Notes: generated from the sequence alone by a model not told the origin. A stretch of 64,000 nucleotides of DNA from Aquamicrobium sp. (GCA_019739225.1 JAHHDT010000001.1:806001-870000); one strand, 5' to 3'. Counted from the first letter of the stretch, positions 48,101-57,558 are shown. Made by a program: numbers and translations.

Positions 48101-50563
48101 GAAGGTGCGGAGATCGAAATCCCCGTTTCGAGCGACTGGGGCGCTGGCGCCTATGTCACGGCGACGCTTTTCCGCCCCGGCGAGGCGGAGGAAAGCCGCA
48201 TGCCGTCGCGCGCCATCGGCGTAAAGTGGCTGGCGATCGACCCCGCGGAGCGCAAGCTCGGCGTCGAGCTTTCTCCGCCCGCGCAGGCCCTGCCCCGCGC
48301 GCCGCTTTCCATCCCCGTTTCGCTGACGGGGCTCGAGCCCGGCGAGGAAGCCTACGTCGCGGTGGCAGCCGTCGATGTCGGCATCCTCAACCTGACCCGC
48401 TACGAGCCCCCCGCGCCTGAAGACTGGTATTTCGGCCAGCGCCGGCTCGGTCTCGAGATACGCGATATCTACGGCCGGCTGATCGACGGTTCGGCGGGCG
48501 CCTTCGGACGCATCCGCACCGGTGGCGACGGTGGCGGCCTCACTGCCCAGGGCAGCGCCCCGACCGAGAAGCTGCTGGCCTTCTTCTCCGGACCCGTAAA
48601 GGTCGGCGACGATGGCAAGGCCGAAATCACCTTCGACATACCCGAATTCAACGGCACGGCCCGCGTGATGGCGGTGGCGTGGTCGAAGCGCGGTGTTGGC
48701 GAAGCGACAACGGACGTCATCATCCGCGACCCGATCGTTATCACCGCCGGTCAGCCTCGCTTCATGGCGACCGGCGACCGCGCCACCGTGCGCCTCGACA
48801 TCCACAACACCGACGGCCCCGCTGGTGATTATGCCGTTGCGGTGCGGACGGAAGGCACAGCCGGCTTCGACTTTGGCGACGTGCCGCAAAGCGTCGCGCT
48901 CGGCGACGACGCCCGCGCCACGCTGACCCTTCCGGTCACGGCGACAGCCACCGGTGATGCCACGGTGACAGTGTCGCTCACTCACGCTGACGGCGTTGAG
49001 GTCGACCGCACTCTCTTCCTGCCGGTGCGTCAGCCGGCGATGCCGGTCACGAACCGTCAGGTCATCAGCCTCGCGGCCAATGGCGGGTCGCTGCGCGTTG
49101 ATGGCGAATTGCTGGCAGACAGCCTGCTCGACGGCGCATCGGTATCCGTCGGCGTATCGCCGGCATCAGCCTTCGACCTGCCCTCGCTCCTGATGACGCT
49201 CGACCGCTATCCTTATGGTTGCGCGGAGCAGACGGTCAGCCGCGCCCTGCCGCTGCTCTATGTTGGGGAACTCTCCTCCGCGACGGGCATCGAGAACGAT
49301 CCCGGCCTGCGCGAACGCGTGCAGAAGGCGATCGCCAGGGTGATGACCTTCCAGACGTCGACCGGCTCCTTCGGCCTGTGGGGGCCGGGCTACGGCGACC
49401 TCTGGCTCGACGCGTATATCACCGACTTCCTGACCCGCGCCCGCGAAGCCGATTTCGGGGTGCCGGTTCAGGGTATGACCAACGCCTTGAGCAATCTCCA
49501 GAACCAGCTTTCCTACACGACGGACGTTTCGGAGCGCGGCACGGAGATCGCCTACGCGCTCTATGTGCTGGCGCGCAATCGCAAGGCGCCCATCGGGGAC
49601 CTGCGTTATTATGCTGACACGCGGCTGGAGGAATTCACCAGCCCGATGGCACGCGCCCAGCTTGCCGCGGCACTCGCGCTTTATGGCGACAACCAGCGCG
49701 CCGATACCGTCTTTGCATCCGCGCTGCGGCGCGCGCAGGGCGACACCGCCACCAACTTCAGCCGCTCCGATTACGGCTCCTCGCTGCGCGACGGCGCGGC
49801 GATGTTGGCGCTGGCGGCAGAAACCCGCCCCTCGCCTGGCACCGTTCCGGCCATGGTAAGCTTTGTCACGCAGCAGAAGAACAACGCGCGCTGGACGAGC
49901 ACGCAGGAAGAAGCGTGGATGCTGCTGGCGGCCCGTGCCGTGCAGGCTTCGGGCGACGCGATCCGGCTCGACGTGGACGGCGCCCCGCATACCGGAAGCT
50001 TCGCGCGCCGCGTTGCCGGTGAGAGCCTGCAGGACAACCCCATCACCGTCACCAACCGGGGCGACGAGCCTGTCGATGCGGTTGTCACGACAGTAGCCGC
50101 ACCTGTCGATCCGCTGCCGGCCGGCGGCAACGGCTTCACCATCACGCGCAGCTACTACACACTCGACGGCGAGGAAGCGACGGTGTCCGAAACCGCGCAG
50201 AACGAGCGTTTCGTGGTGGTTCTGCGCGTCAACGAAGCCAACACCTGGCCCTCGCGGGTGGCGGTGACCGACCTGCTGCCGGCCGGCTTCGAGATAGACA
50301 ATCCCCGCCTCGTCGGCAGCGCGGAGCTCGCCAATTTCGACTGGCTGGCCGAACCGGAAGCCGCCCATTTCGAATTCCGCGACGACCGCTTCGTAGCCGC
50401 CTTCGACCGCAGTGGCGGCGGCTCGTTCCAGGTCGCCTATGTGGTTCGGGCGGTAACGCCTGGCGTCTACGCCCACCCCGCCGCAGTGGTCGAGGACATG
50501 TATCGCCCACAGTTCAACGGCCGCACGGCCGCCGGCATGGTGGAGGTGGTCGCGGGACGGTGA
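45101..50563 (+). CDS. yfhM: Bacterial alpha-2-macroglobulin with N-terminal PAN/Apple domain (YfhM-like)
   Basis: A 1820-residue exported protein, a protease trap thought to guard the periplasm. The signal peptide (1-25, cut at VSA-QS) has no lipobox cysteine, unlike E. coli YfhM, a lipoprotein. A PAN/Apple-like domain (about 30-105) with CEAVCLADPDCRAFTYNTRA and a further WCFLK comes first, then MG domains with ERGIYRPGETVHAAAL-type MG motif (about 605-620). The thioester motif YGCAEQ is intact (Cys1374, Glu1376, Gln1377), followed by helical TED repeats (MTFQTSTGSFGLWGPG). ATG at 45101 has TGGAGGG just before it; the frame is open 46 codons upstream. It is followed by pbpC, as in E. coli, so the trap may act in peptidoglycan-linked defence. 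Confidence 0.95.
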   Translation: MSMRAARILSLLATLLLAFSVPVSAQSERRIATTPDSDYFGFDLRTEQDVPLDACEAVCLADPDCRAFTYNTRAQWCFLKSDYSTLNTFPGAVAGRVVVDSGEPDLGAPPTLDYVTQHMRDEALRYRANLMQETPDESTGIVFLSSSAASAISAGDPRTAVEARRAALVIDPDDVELWTGLARAQFAIEPSSSSERTERGRDGMSAALNAYALARTASARADSLAAVGLALDNRDLYRPALQAYEASLALVDDASVRAAYLDLKARKGFRVVNNTVEADGAAPRACVQFSEDLVKSGVDYTPFVTVDDAAPKAIETSGTQLCVEGLEHGKYYRIGIRSGLPAAVGEVIASPVTLSVYVRDRAPSMRFSGENFVLPSTGRHALPIVSVNTPLAELKLHRVGDRALSDLMKDNPFPRQIDEYEISSLAENLGELIWQGTIEIDNQLNKDVVTAFPVEEALPERKPGVYVLTGTPQGDTSESWNARATQWFVVSDIGLSTYAGEDGLTVFARSLATARPLEGVELQLLARNNEVLGTATTDARGQAVFTAGLTRGSSGMAPAVLTAADGAQDFVFLDMTRGGFDLSDRGVTGRDAPGAIDVFAWTERGIYRPGETVHAAALARDESADAIENLPLTFIYTRPDGVEERRITSDDAALGGHHVPLELQQTAMLGSWTLRIYSDPDASPIAQSVFLVEEFVPDRIELDLDPETPEIDAGEPAWIALDGRYLYGAPASNLELEGEVVVSTRREWDRFPGFSFGLADEEIEASSTSLDIDATDEDGKARIEVATDALPFTTGLLEAKVTVRMRESGGRAVERSTTLAIRPQDAVIGIRPDFAGSEVPQGSTASFRAIAVSPSGEREALSGALWTLTKVERNYQWYRSNNAWNYEAITVERRIDSGTVDIAADDPATIAVPVDWGRYRLDVESADPAGPVASYEFDAGWFVEATSTETPDGLEIALDKDSYETGETATLKVSPRFAGELLVAIGSERLHQTIEASVPAEGAEIEIPVSSDWGAGAYVTATLFRPGEAEESRMPSRAIGVKWLAIDPAERKLGVELSPPAQALPRAPLSIPVSLTGLEPGEEAYVAVAAVDVGILNLTRYEPPAPEDWYFGQRRLGLEIRDIYGRLIDGSAGAFGRIRTGGDGGGLTAQGSAPTEKLLAFFSGPVKVGDDGKAEITFDIPEFNGTARVMAVAWSKRGVGEATTDVIIRDPIVITAGQPRFMATGDRATVRLDIHNTDGPAGDYAVAVRTEGTAGFDFGDVPQSVALGDDARATLTLPVTATATGDATVTVSLTHADGVEVDRTLFLPVRQPAMPVTNRQVISLAANGGSLRVDGELLADSLLDGASVSVGVSPASAFDLPSLLMTLDRYPYGCAEQTVSRALPLLYVGELSSATGIENDPGLRERVQKAIARVMTFQTSTGSFGLWGPGYGDLWLDAYITDFLTRAREADFGVPVQGMTNALSNLQNQLSYTTDVSERGTEIAYALYVLARNRKAPIGDLRYYADTRLEEFTSPMARAQLAAALALYGDNQRADTVFASALRRAQGDTATNFSRSDYGSSLRDGAAMLALAAETRPSPGTVPAMVSFVTQQKNNARWTSTQEEAWMLLAARAVQASGDAIRLDVDGAPHTGSFARRVAGESLQDNPITVTNRGDEPVDAVVTTVAAPVDPLPAGGNGFTITRSYYTLDGEEATVSETAQNERFVVVLRVNEANTWPSRVAVTDLLPAGFEIDNPRLVGSAELANFDWLAEPEAAHFEFRDDRFVAAFDRSGGGSFQVAYVVRAVTPGVYAHPAAVVEDMYRPQFNGRTAAGMVEVVAGR

Positions 50564-50601
50564 CAGCCTGGCCGATGGATTGAAGACAGTGCTCTTTCGC
50601 G

Positions 50602-50837
50602 CCCCCCTCTGTCCTGCCGGACATCTCCCCCACAAGGGGGGAGATCGGCAGCTTCGACCTCGTCGCTTCTCCTGCAAAGCTGGCGACTGGCGAAAGCCGT
50701 GCGGCTGGCCGATCTCCCCCCTTGTGGGGGGTGAGGAGTGGTCCGCGAAGCGGACGAAAAGCCAACGATTTGGCTTTTCGAGCGACGAACGCCCGAAGCC
50801 CTGGCGTAGGGCGGCATCCGGCAGGACAGAGGGGGGC
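50602..50837. repeat. Repeat family B, inverted arms between the macroglobulin gene and pbpC
   Basis: CCCCCCTCTGTCCTGCCGGA followed by ACATCTCCCCCACAAGGGG on the left, and GCAGGACAGAGGGGGGC on the right. It covers most of the 330-base gap 50564-50893. Similar blocks lie at 57380-57533 and 61786-61940. Confidence 0.85.
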
Positions 50838-50893
50838 AACGTAGGGCGCAACCGTGACCGGCAGCTCCGGCAAGCCGCAGGGTGCTGCCGTCC

Positions 50894-52981
50894 ATGAGCC
50901 GTCTGCGTCATCTCTTCCTCGCGCTTACGCTAACCGCAGTGCTCGGCACCGCTGCACTGGCCGGGCTCGATGCGCTGGATCGCGCTTATCCGCCCCCGCT
51001 AGAGCCGCCGGCAACCTCCACCGAGGTGGTCGACCGCGACGGCGCCCTGCTGCGCGCGCTGGCCACGCCACAAGGCGCCTGGCGCTTTCGCGTCACGCTC
51101 GACGAGGTCGACCCGCATTTCGTCGACATGCTGATCGCCTACGAGGACCGGCGCTTCCGTCGGCACGTCGGCATCGATCCGGCAGCCCTCGCCCGCGCCG
51201 CAACCCAGTTCATCACCAATGGCCGCATCGTCTCCGGCGGCTCCACCATCACCATGCAACTCGCCCGGCTGATCGAGCCACGCAGGGAGCGCTCGCTGAC
51301 GGCCAAGCTGCGCCAGATGGTGCGCGCACTGCAGATCGAGCGGCGGCTGTCGAAGGATGAGATTCTCGAGCGCTACCTGACGCTCGCGCCCTATGGCGGC
51401 AACCTCGAAGGCATTCGCGCCGCAACCCTCGCCTGGTTCGGCAAGGAGCCCAAGCGCCTCGGCGTCGGCGAGGCAGCCCTGCTGGTTTCCCTGCCCCAGC
51501 TACCCGAACGCCGCCGCCCCGACCGGCACCCGCAGGCCGCCGAAGCCGCACGCGACCGCGTGCTCGACCGCATGATCACAGCCGACATGTTGGAACCGCG
51601 CGAGGCCGAGCGCGCACGCGACGCTGCGATGCCGGCGAGACGGCACGACATGCCGTTCCTGGCCGCACACGCCGCCGAACGCACGCTCGCGGAAAACCCC
51701 GGCGTCGCGCGTCACGAGCTCACCATCAGCCGCCGCGTGCAGGAAGGGCTGGAGGCCGTGGCCCGCGAGACGGCTGCGAGACTGGGATCCCGCCTGTCCG
51801 TCGCCATGGTCATGGCCGATGCGCAGACGGGCGATATTCTTGCGGAAGTCGGTTCGGCAGGCTTCTTCGACGGCGCCCGCGCCGGCTGGGTGGACATGAC
51901 GCGGGCGGTCCGCTCGCCGGGCTCGACGCTGAAGCCGTTCATCTACGGGCTCGCCTTCGAGGAAGGGCTGGTGGCGCAGGAAACGATCATCGAGGATCGC
52001 CCGTCAAATTTCGGCGGCTACCGTCCGCGCAATTTCGATCTCGAATATCAGGGCGACGTGTCTGTGCGCACGGCACTGCAGATGTCGCTCAACGTGCCGG
52101 CCGTGCGGCTGCTCGACGCCGTCGGTCCGACGCGGCTCGCCGCCCGCTTCCGCCGCGCCGGCGTGACGCTGGCGCTCCCGCGCGACGAGGCGCCGGGCCT
52201 CGCCATTGCGCTCGGGGGCGCGGGTCTGACGCTACGCGACCTCGTGCGCCTCTATACCGGGCTCGCCAATCGCGGCGAGACTATCGCGATTTCCAACGTT
52301 GCCGGGGAGCGCGAGACAGCAGCGATCCTCGACCGCCGCGCGACATGGCAGGTGGCCGACATGCTGTCCGGCATCGCGCCACCCGAAGGCGCTGGCGCGA
52401 GAGGCATCGCCTACAAGACAGGAACCAGCTACGGCTACCGCGACGCCTGGTCGGTCGGCTTCGACGGGCGTCACGTCCTCGGCGTCTGGGTCGGCAGGCC
52501 GGATGGCGCGGCCGTGCCCGGCCTGTCCGGTTATGCCTCTGCCGCGCCGGTTCTCTTCAAGGCCTTCGAACGGTCTGGCCTGCCGGTCACGCCCCTCCCC
52601 CGCGCACCGGCCGGTGCGCTGCGCATGGCGCGCGCAGACCTGCCGATGATGCAGCGGCGTTTCTCCGCACCCGGCGACGCGCTGCGCCGGCCGGGCATCG
52701 CCGAGCCGGCACCGCAGATCGTCTTCCCGCCGCAGGGCGCGCGGGTCGAGCTTGCATCTGGCGCCGGCAGCGCGGCGATACCACTGGTGCTCAAGCTGCA
52801 GGGCGGTCGCGCGCCGTTCCGCTGGCTGGCAAACGGCCGCCCCGTCGAAGGCCTCTGGCGCCGGCGCACGGCCAACTGGCAGCCGGACGGTGCAGGCTTC
52901 TCCACCCTGACGGTCATCGACGCCGCCGGCCGCACGGCCAGCGTGAAAGTGTTCATCGAACAGGACGCGCAAACACCCTGA
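50894..52981 (+). CDS. pbpC: Penicillin-binding protein 1C (peptidoglycan glycosyltransferase/transpeptidase)
   Basis: A 695-residue class A-type PBP. A membrane anchor lies at about 8-28 (FLALTLTAVLGTAALAGLDA). The glycosyltransferase domain (about 50-230) has AYEDRRFRRHVGIDPAAL and GGSTITMQLARLI. The transpeptidase domain (about 290-560) has SPGSTLKPF with Ser344, SLN in MSLNVPAVRL, and KTGTSYGYRD with Lys508. A C-terminal PBP1C-specific domain (about 610-695) ends FIEQDAQTP. ATG at 50894 is used; a GTG four codons earlier is also in frame. It follows the alpha-2-macroglobulin gene, the same pairing as yfhM-pbpC in E. coli. Confidence 0.95.
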   Translation: MSRLRHLFLALTLTAVLGTAALAGLDALDRAYPPPLEPPATSTEVVDRDGALLRALATPQGAWRFRVTLDEVDPHFVDMLIAYEDRRFRRHVGIDPAALARAATQFITNGRIVSGGSTITMQLARLIEPRRERSLTAKLRQMVRALQIERRLSKDEILERYLTLAPYGGNLEGIRAATLAWFGKEPKRLGVGEAALLVSLPQLPERRRPDRHPQAAEAARDRVLDRMITADMLEPREAERARDAAMPARRHDMPFLAAHAAERTLAENPGVARHELTISRRVQEGLEAVARETAARLGSRLSVAMVMADAQTGDILAEVGSAGFFDGARAGWVDMTRAVRSPGSTLKPFIYGLAFEEGLVAQETIIEDRPSNFGGYRPRNFDLEYQGDVSVRTALQMSLNVPAVRLLDAVGPTRLAARFRRAGVTLALPRDEAPGLAIALGGAGLTLRDLVRLYTGLANRGETIAISNVAGERETAAILDRRATWQVADMLSGIAPPEGAGARGIAYKTGTSYGYRDAWSVGFDGRHVLGVWVGRPDGAAVPGLSGYASAAPVLFKAFERSGLPVTPLPRAPAGALRMARADLPMMQRRFSAPGDALRRPGIAEPAPQIVFPPQGARVELASGAGSAAIPLVLKLQGGRAPFRWLANGRPVEGLWRRRTANWQPDGAGFSTLTVIDAAGRTASVKVFIEQDAQTP

Positions 52982-53003
52982 GTGGACTCACGGATTTTCT
53001 TTA

Positions 53004-53198
53004 GTGCGTCCTTCGAGGCTCCCCTTCGACAAGCTCAGGGTCGCACCTCAGGATGAGGGAAGTTGTGCATCGCTTCGGCAAGTCGGTGGGCTCGAGGGCC
53101 CTTCCGTTAAGGTACATCGAGCCCACTGCACAGCGGGTCCGATCAACCCACCTCCCTCATCCTGAGGTGCGAGCGGAGCGAGCCTCGAAGGACGCACC
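53004..53198. repeat. Inverted pair of palindromic repeat family A (copies 7 and 8)
   Basis: A variant copy at 53004-53058, with an altered, longer centre (CCCCTTCGACAAGCTCAGGG), faces an inverted standard copy at about 53157-53198. They fill the 240-base gap between pbpC and the flavoprotein gene. Confidence 0.85.
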
Positions 53199-53221
53199 TA
53201 TTCGTCATACCACCTCGGGAG

Positions 53222-54436
53222 CTAAGCCGCCGCTGGCTTCGGCATCAGCGCCTTGAGGTCCGACGCCGGATCGGCGGCGACATCCTGCGGGATCGACAGC
53301 CGCGCCGAAAGCAGCCGCCGCGCCACCATGTGGTCGGCAGGGCTGTTGACGCTCTCCACCGCAATCAGCCTGCCTTCGCGATAGACGAACACGGAAAACT
53401 TCCCACTGGCCGGATCGCCGCGCATCACGGTCTCGTCCATGCCCATCGCAAGGCCGGCGATCTGCAGTTTCGTCGCGCCCTGATGCGACCAGAACCACGG
53501 CAGGCTGTCGTAAACGTGGTCGTTGCCGGTCAACCGCGCGGCCACGCATTTGCCCTGGTCGACGGCATTCTGCACGGATTCCAGGCGGATCATGCCGATG
53601 CCATAGGGGTTCGGGTGTGCCGCGCAGTCGCCGATCGCCGAGATGGCCGGGTCGGTGGTGAGCAGCCGATCGCTCACAACGACTCCATTGTCGGTCGCAA
53701 GCCCGGCCTCGGAGGCCAGTTCGGCATTCGGCACCACACCGGCAGCCACGACGATCGCATCGGTATCGAGCGTGTCGCCGTCCGAAAGCATAACCTTGCG
53801 GCCCTTGATCCGGGTCGCCACCGTTCCGAGCCGCAGCCGTGTCCCCATCTGCTCGTGGATCGGCACGAAGCAGGCGCTCATCATCGGCGAAAGCACACGG
53901 CCCATCAGGCGGTCGGCCGCTTCGAGCACATCGACGGCGATGTCGCGCTGGCGCAGCAGCGCCGCGACCTCCAGCCCGATGAAGCCGCCGCCGACAATGG
54001 TCACACGCTTCAGATCAGCGAGCCGGCCGGTCATGAGGCGCGCATGGGCGAGCGTGCGCAGTTCCATCACGCTTGTCGGATCGAGCCCTTCGATGGGCGG
54101 AAAGCGGTTGCGCGCGCCCGTCGCCAGCACGAGATGGTCGTAGGGCAGCCGTTCGCCGCCTTCGAGCACCACTTCGCGCGCGGGACGGTCAATGCTCTGC
54201 GCCCGCTCGCCGAGCCGCAGCTCGATATTATTCTGCCCGTAGAAGGCTTCGCCCTTCAGCGGAAGCGAGGAATCCTCGACACTTTTGAGAAATTCCTTCG
54301 ACAGCGGCGGCCGCTGGTACGGCAGGTCCGGTTCGTCGCCGATGACGATCACCGAACCCTGGAACCCGTTGTGCCGCAGCGCCGCAGCGCATTCCACGCC
54401 CGCCTGCCCGCTACCGACGATCACCACCCGCGACAC
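53222..54436 (-). CDS. FAD-dependent ferredoxin reductase-type oxidoreductase
   Basis: A 404-residue flavoprotein like putidaredoxin/rubredoxin reductases. FAD binds at VVIVGSGQAGVECAAAL (N-terminus), NAD(P)H at VTIVGGGFIGLEVAALL (about 146-162), and the second FAD motif is TTDPAISAIGDCAAHPNPYG; a reductase C-terminal domain follows (DSLPWFWSHQGATKLQIAGL). The start is a GTG (VSRVVIVGSG) with GAAGAGA before it; a longer frame to 54598 runs into a repeat. No ferredoxin or oxygenase gene is adjacent. It could serve a ferredoxin of the P450 at 0.6 kb, but that link is only a guess. Confidence 0.9.
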   Translation of the reverse strand: MSRVVIVGSGQAGVECAAALRHNGFQGSVIVIGDEPDLPYQRPPLSKEFLKSVEDSSLPLKGEAFYGQNNIELRLGERAQSIDRPAREVVLEGGERLPYDHLVLATGARNRFPPIEGLDPTSVMELRTLAHARLMTGRLADLKRVTIVGGGFIGLEVAALLRQRDIAVDVLEAADRLMGRVLSPMMSACFVPIHEQMGTRLRLGTVATRIKGRKVMLSDGDTLDTDAIVVAAGVVPNAELASEAGLATDNGVVVSDRLLTTDPAISAIGDCAAHPNPYGIGMIRLESVQNAVDQGKCVAARLTGNDHVYDSLPWFWSHQGATKLQIAGLAMGMDETVMRGDPASGKFSVFVYREGRLIAVESVNSPADHMVARRLLSARLSIPQDVAADPASDLKALMPKPAAA

Positions 54437-54546
54437 TGTCTCTTCGCTCAAGAGCCGTCTCCTGCAATTGGACTGCGCTGGAGATAACAACGCGCCTGCC
54501 CGATGTCGACGGGTCGCGTCGTTTGAGCCGCGGTTTCTCTCTCCTG

Positions 54547-54733
54547 CGTCATCCCGGCCGACCGAGCTTGCGAGGGGTCGCGAAGCGACGGGACCCATTG
54601 GCCCGAAAATCGTGTGGCACGGCCCCGTTCAGCACGTGGCGCATGTCCGTACAGCCGCGAACGCCCGCAAACCGGCGGTGCTGCTCAATGGGTCCCGGAT
54701 AGCCTGCGCTGCGCTTCGGCTTCCGGGATGACG
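54547..54733. repeat. Inverted repeat family E in the flavoprotein-hutU gap
   Basis: CGTCATCCCGGCCGACCGAG to CGGGACCCATTG (54547-54600) and CAATGGGTCCCGGATAGCC to CCGGGATGACG (54685-54733) form inverted arms. With family A copy 9 (54777-54821) this fills the 391-base gap 54437-54827. Confidence 0.8.
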
Positions 54734-54776
54734 ATGGCGAGGGCAGCACTTCGTATCACGATAGCGGCACAGTCTC

Positions 54777-54821
54777 CCTCATCCTGAGGTGCTTCGCGAA
54801 GCGGAGCCTCGAAGGACGCAC
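54777..54821. repeat. Palindromic repeat family A, copy 9
   Basis: CCTCATCCTGAGGTGCTTCG to CGAAGGACGCAC, a variant with an altered central loop (GCTTCGCGAAGC, itself palindromic), seven bases beyond the hutU stop. Confidence 0.85.
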
Positions 54822-54827
54822 TCCCCC

Positions 54828-56519
54828 TCAGCCCAATATCCCCGGCAGATCGAGCTGATGCTCCCTGGCACAGTCGATTGCGATCTCGTAGCCGGCGTCC
54901 GCATGGCGCATCACGCCGGTGGCCGGGTCGTTCCACAACACCCGCTCGAGACGCTTCGCCGCTTCCGGCGTGCCGTCGCAGACGATCACCATGCCCGAAT
55001 GCTGCGAGAAGCCCATGCCGACGCCGCCGCCATGGTGCAGCGACACCCATGTCGCCCCGCTCGCCGTGTTGAGCAGCGCGTTGAGCAACGGCCAGTCGGA
55101 AACGGCGTCGGAGCCGTCCATCATCGACTCCGTCTCCCGGTTGGGCGAGGCGACGGAGCCGGAATCGAGGTGGTCGCGGCCGATCACGACCGGCGCTTTC
55201 AGCTCACCGTTCGCCACCATCTCGTTGAAGGCGAGGCCGGCCTTGTGGCGGTCGCCGAGCCCGATCCAGCAGATGCGCGCCGGCAGGCCCTGGAAGGCGA
55301 TGCGCTCCTGCGCCATGTCGAGCCAGCGATGCAGGTGCTCGTTTTCGGGAAACAGCTCCTTCATCTTCGCGTCGGTCCTGCGAATGTCCTCCGGGTCGCC
55401 GGAAAGGGCCGCCCAGCGAAACGGCCCGATGCCGCGACAGAACAGCGGCCGGATATAGGCCGGCACGAAGCCGGGGAAGGCGAAGGCGTTTTCGAGCCCC
55501 TCCTCCTTGGCCACCTGGCGGATATTGTTGCCGTAGTCGAGCGTCGGCACGCCGGCATTCCAGAAGTCGACCATGGCCGCGACATGCGTCTTCATCGACG
55601 CACGCGCCGCCTTCTCGACCGCCTTGGGGTCCCGCTCGCGCCTGTCGCGCCATTCGGCGACCGTCCAGCCGACCGGGAGGTAGCCGTTGATCGGGTCGTG
55701 CGCGGAGGTCTGGTCGGTGACGATGTCCGGGCGCGCGCCGCCGGCCTTCATGCGACGGACGAGTTCCGGGAAAACATCGGCGGCATTTCCGAGCAGGCCG
55801 ACCGATTTCGCCTCGCCGGCCTTCGTCCAGCGCTCGATCTTCTCCAGCGCCTCGTCGAGCGTGGTTGCCTTCTCGTCGAGGTAGCGGGTGCGGATGCGGA
55901 AATCGATGCGGGTCTCGTCGCATTCGACGGCGAGGCAGCAGGCGCCGGCGAAGACGGCGGCCAGCGGCTGCGCGCCGCCCATGCCGCCGAGCCCGCCGGT
56001 CAGGATCCACTTCCCCTGGAGGCTGCCGTCATAATGCTGGCGACCCGCCTCGGCGAAGGTCTCGTAGGTGCCCTGCACGATGCCCTGCGTGCCGATATAG
56101 ATCCATGAGCCGGCCGTCATCTGGCCGTACATGGCGAGCCCCTTGCGATCGAGCTCGTTGAAATGCTCCCAGGTCGCCCAGTGCGGCACGAGGTTGGAAT
56201 TGGCGATCAGCACCCGCGGTGCATCGGCATGGGTGCGGAACACGCCGACCGGCTTACCCGACTGGACCAGCAGCGTCTGGTCGTCTTCGAGGTCGCGAAG
56301 TGCGGCGACGATGCGGTCGAAGTCCTGCCAGGTGCGCGCCGCACGGCCGATGCCGCCATAGACCACCAGCTCGTTCGGGTTCTCGGCGACGTCCGGATCG
56401 AGATTGTTCATCAGCATGCGCAACGGCGCCTCGGTCATCCAGCTCTTTGCGGACAACTCGGTGCCGGTGGCGGCGCGGATGGTGCGGGAATTGTCGAGGC
56501 GGGAATGGAGCGTCATCAT
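54828..56519 (-). CDS. hutU: Urocanate hydratase
   Basis: A 563-residue NAD-dependent urocanase, converting urocanate to imidazolonepropionate. Standard length and motifs are present: [18 protein letters not shown] near the N-terminus, the NAD-binding [19 protein letters not shown], and [19 protein letters not shown]. Two tandem ATGs (56519 and 56516) follow GGAGGAC; either may serve. It is the last gene of the hutI-hutH-hutG-hutU operon, 12 bases after hutG. Confidence 0.97.
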   Translation of the reverse strand: MMTLHSRLDNSRTIRAATGTELSAKSWMTEAPLRMLMNNLDPDVAENPNELVVYGGIGRAARTWQDFDRIVAALRDLEDDQTLLVQSGKPVGVFRTHADAPRVLIANSNLVPHWATWEHFNELDRKGLAMYGQMTAGSWIYIGTQGIVQGTYETFAEAGRQHYDGSLQGKWILTGGLGGMGGAQPLAAVFAGACCLAVECDETRIDFRIRTRYLDEKATTLDEALEKIERWTKAGEAKSVGLLGNAADVFPELVRRMKAGGARPDIVTDQTSAHDPINGYLPVGWTVAEWRDRRERDPKAVEKAARASMKTHVAAMVDFWNAGVPTLDYGNNIRQVAKEEGLENAFAFPGFVPAYIRPLFCRGIGPFRWAALSGDPEDIRRTDAKMKELFPENEHLHRWLDMAQERIAFQGLPARICWIGLGDRHKAGLAFNEMVANGELKAPVVIGRDHLDSGSVASPNRETESMMDGSDAVSDWPLLNALLNTASGATWVSLHHGGGVGMGFSQHSGMVIVCDGTPEAAKRLERVLWNDPATGVMRHADAGYEIAIDCAREHQLDLPGILG

Positions 56520-56531
56520 GTCCTCCAGGGT

Positions 56532-57353
56532 TCAGCGACGCGCCCAATCGAGCGCGGTTTCGAATATGCTGTGCAGCACTGCGCGCAGCGGCGCAGCGAA
56601 ATCGGGATCGTAGGCAACCGGCCAGTTGGTCTCGTCGACGGGACCAACCGGCTCGCGCAGATAGCCCCGACAGGCCAGTTCCATCTGCAGCGCATGAACA
56701 CCCTCCTCCGGCCTGCCGTAATGGCGCGTGATCCACCCGCCCCGGAAGCGGCCATTGACGACGAAGCTATCGCCGCTCGCCTCCAGCAGCGCGGTCACCT
56801 TCGCTTCGAGCTGCGGATCGGCACTTGCCCCGCCATTGGTCCCGAGATTGAAAACCGGAAGCTCGCCCGGAAACAGGCGTGGGATCACGGAGCGTATCGA
56901 ATGGCAGTCGTAGAGCACGACCCGATCGTGGCTCCCGCGGAGGCGGTCCAGCTCGGTACGGATCGCCGCGTGGTAGGCGTCGAACCATGTCTCCCGCCGC
57001 CGCGCGATGGCCCCCTCGCCGGGCTGCAATCCGTCACGGTAGAGCGGATCGCCATCGAACGTCTCTGTCGGACACAGGCCGGTGGTCGCCTGCCCGGGAT
57101 AGAGGGAGACACCCGACGGGTCGCGATTGACGTCGATCACCGTGCGCGAGATCGCGGTGCGCACCACCGTCGCGCCGAGCCCGGCTGCAAAATCGTAGAG
57201 CTTCTCGATCCACCAATCCGTGTCGCGCCGGGCGAGCCAGGGTGAGACGATCTGGTCGTCCAGACCCGGTAGTTCCGTGCCGGTATGCGGGATCGAAACC
57301 AGCAGCGGTGCATCGCCACGCGTGACGGTTAGCCAAGGGGTGGTCACAACCAT
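56532..57353 (-). CDS. hutG: N-formylglutamate deformylase (HutG, FGase type)
   Basis: A 273-residue N-formylglutamate amidohydrolase, releasing formate and glutamate at the end of the five-step histidine route. It has LLVSIPHTGTELP at the start, TVIDVNRDPSGVSLYPGQAT and LYDCHSIRSVIPRLFPGELP. This is the deformylase, not the arginase-like formimidoylglutamase also called HutG, and it fits with HutF at 60.4 kb. It lies 12 bases before hutU and is parted from hutH by a repeat block. Confidence 0.95.
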   Translation of the reverse strand: MVVTTPWLTVTRGDAPLLVSIPHTGTELPGLDDQIVSPWLARRDTDWWIEKLYDFAAGLGATVVRTAISRTVIDVNRDPSGVSLYPGQATTGLCPTETFDGDPLYRDGLQPGEGAIARRRETWFDAYHAAIRTELDRLRGSHDRVVLYDCHSIRSVIPRLFPGELPVFNLGTNGGASADPQLEAKVTALLEASGDSFVVNGRFRGGWITRHYGRPEEGVHALQMELACRGYLREPVGPVDETNWPVAYDPDFAAPLRAVLHSIFETALDWARR

Positions 57354-57379
57354 ACCTCCAAGACTGCAGCTCTACGTTG

Positions 57380-57533
57380 TCCCCCTCTGTCCTGCCGGAC
57401 ATCTCCCCCACGGGTGGGGAGGTCAGCCGTCGCGTCTGCCTTCGCTAACCGCCTGGGTTGCAAGATGGGCGGCCGGACTGAAGCTGCCGATCTCCCCCCT
57501 TGTGGGGGAGATGTCCGGCAGGACAGAGGGGGG
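57380..57533. repeat. Repeat family B inside the hut operon (hutH-hutG gap)
   Basis: CCCCCTCTGTCCTGCCGGAC at the left and GATGTCCGGCAGGACAGAGG at the right form long inverted arms. The block fills the 205-base gap between hutH and hutG and could fold in the operon transcript. Confidence 0.87.
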
Positions 57534-57558
57534 CGCGACAAAATGCCAGCGTTTGCGC

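Noticed and set aside
49166-50911. A 581-codon minus-strand frame opposite the macroglobulin gene
   Set aside because: It is antisense to a gene with an intact thioester motif and crosses a repeat block; composition is that of a shadow frame.
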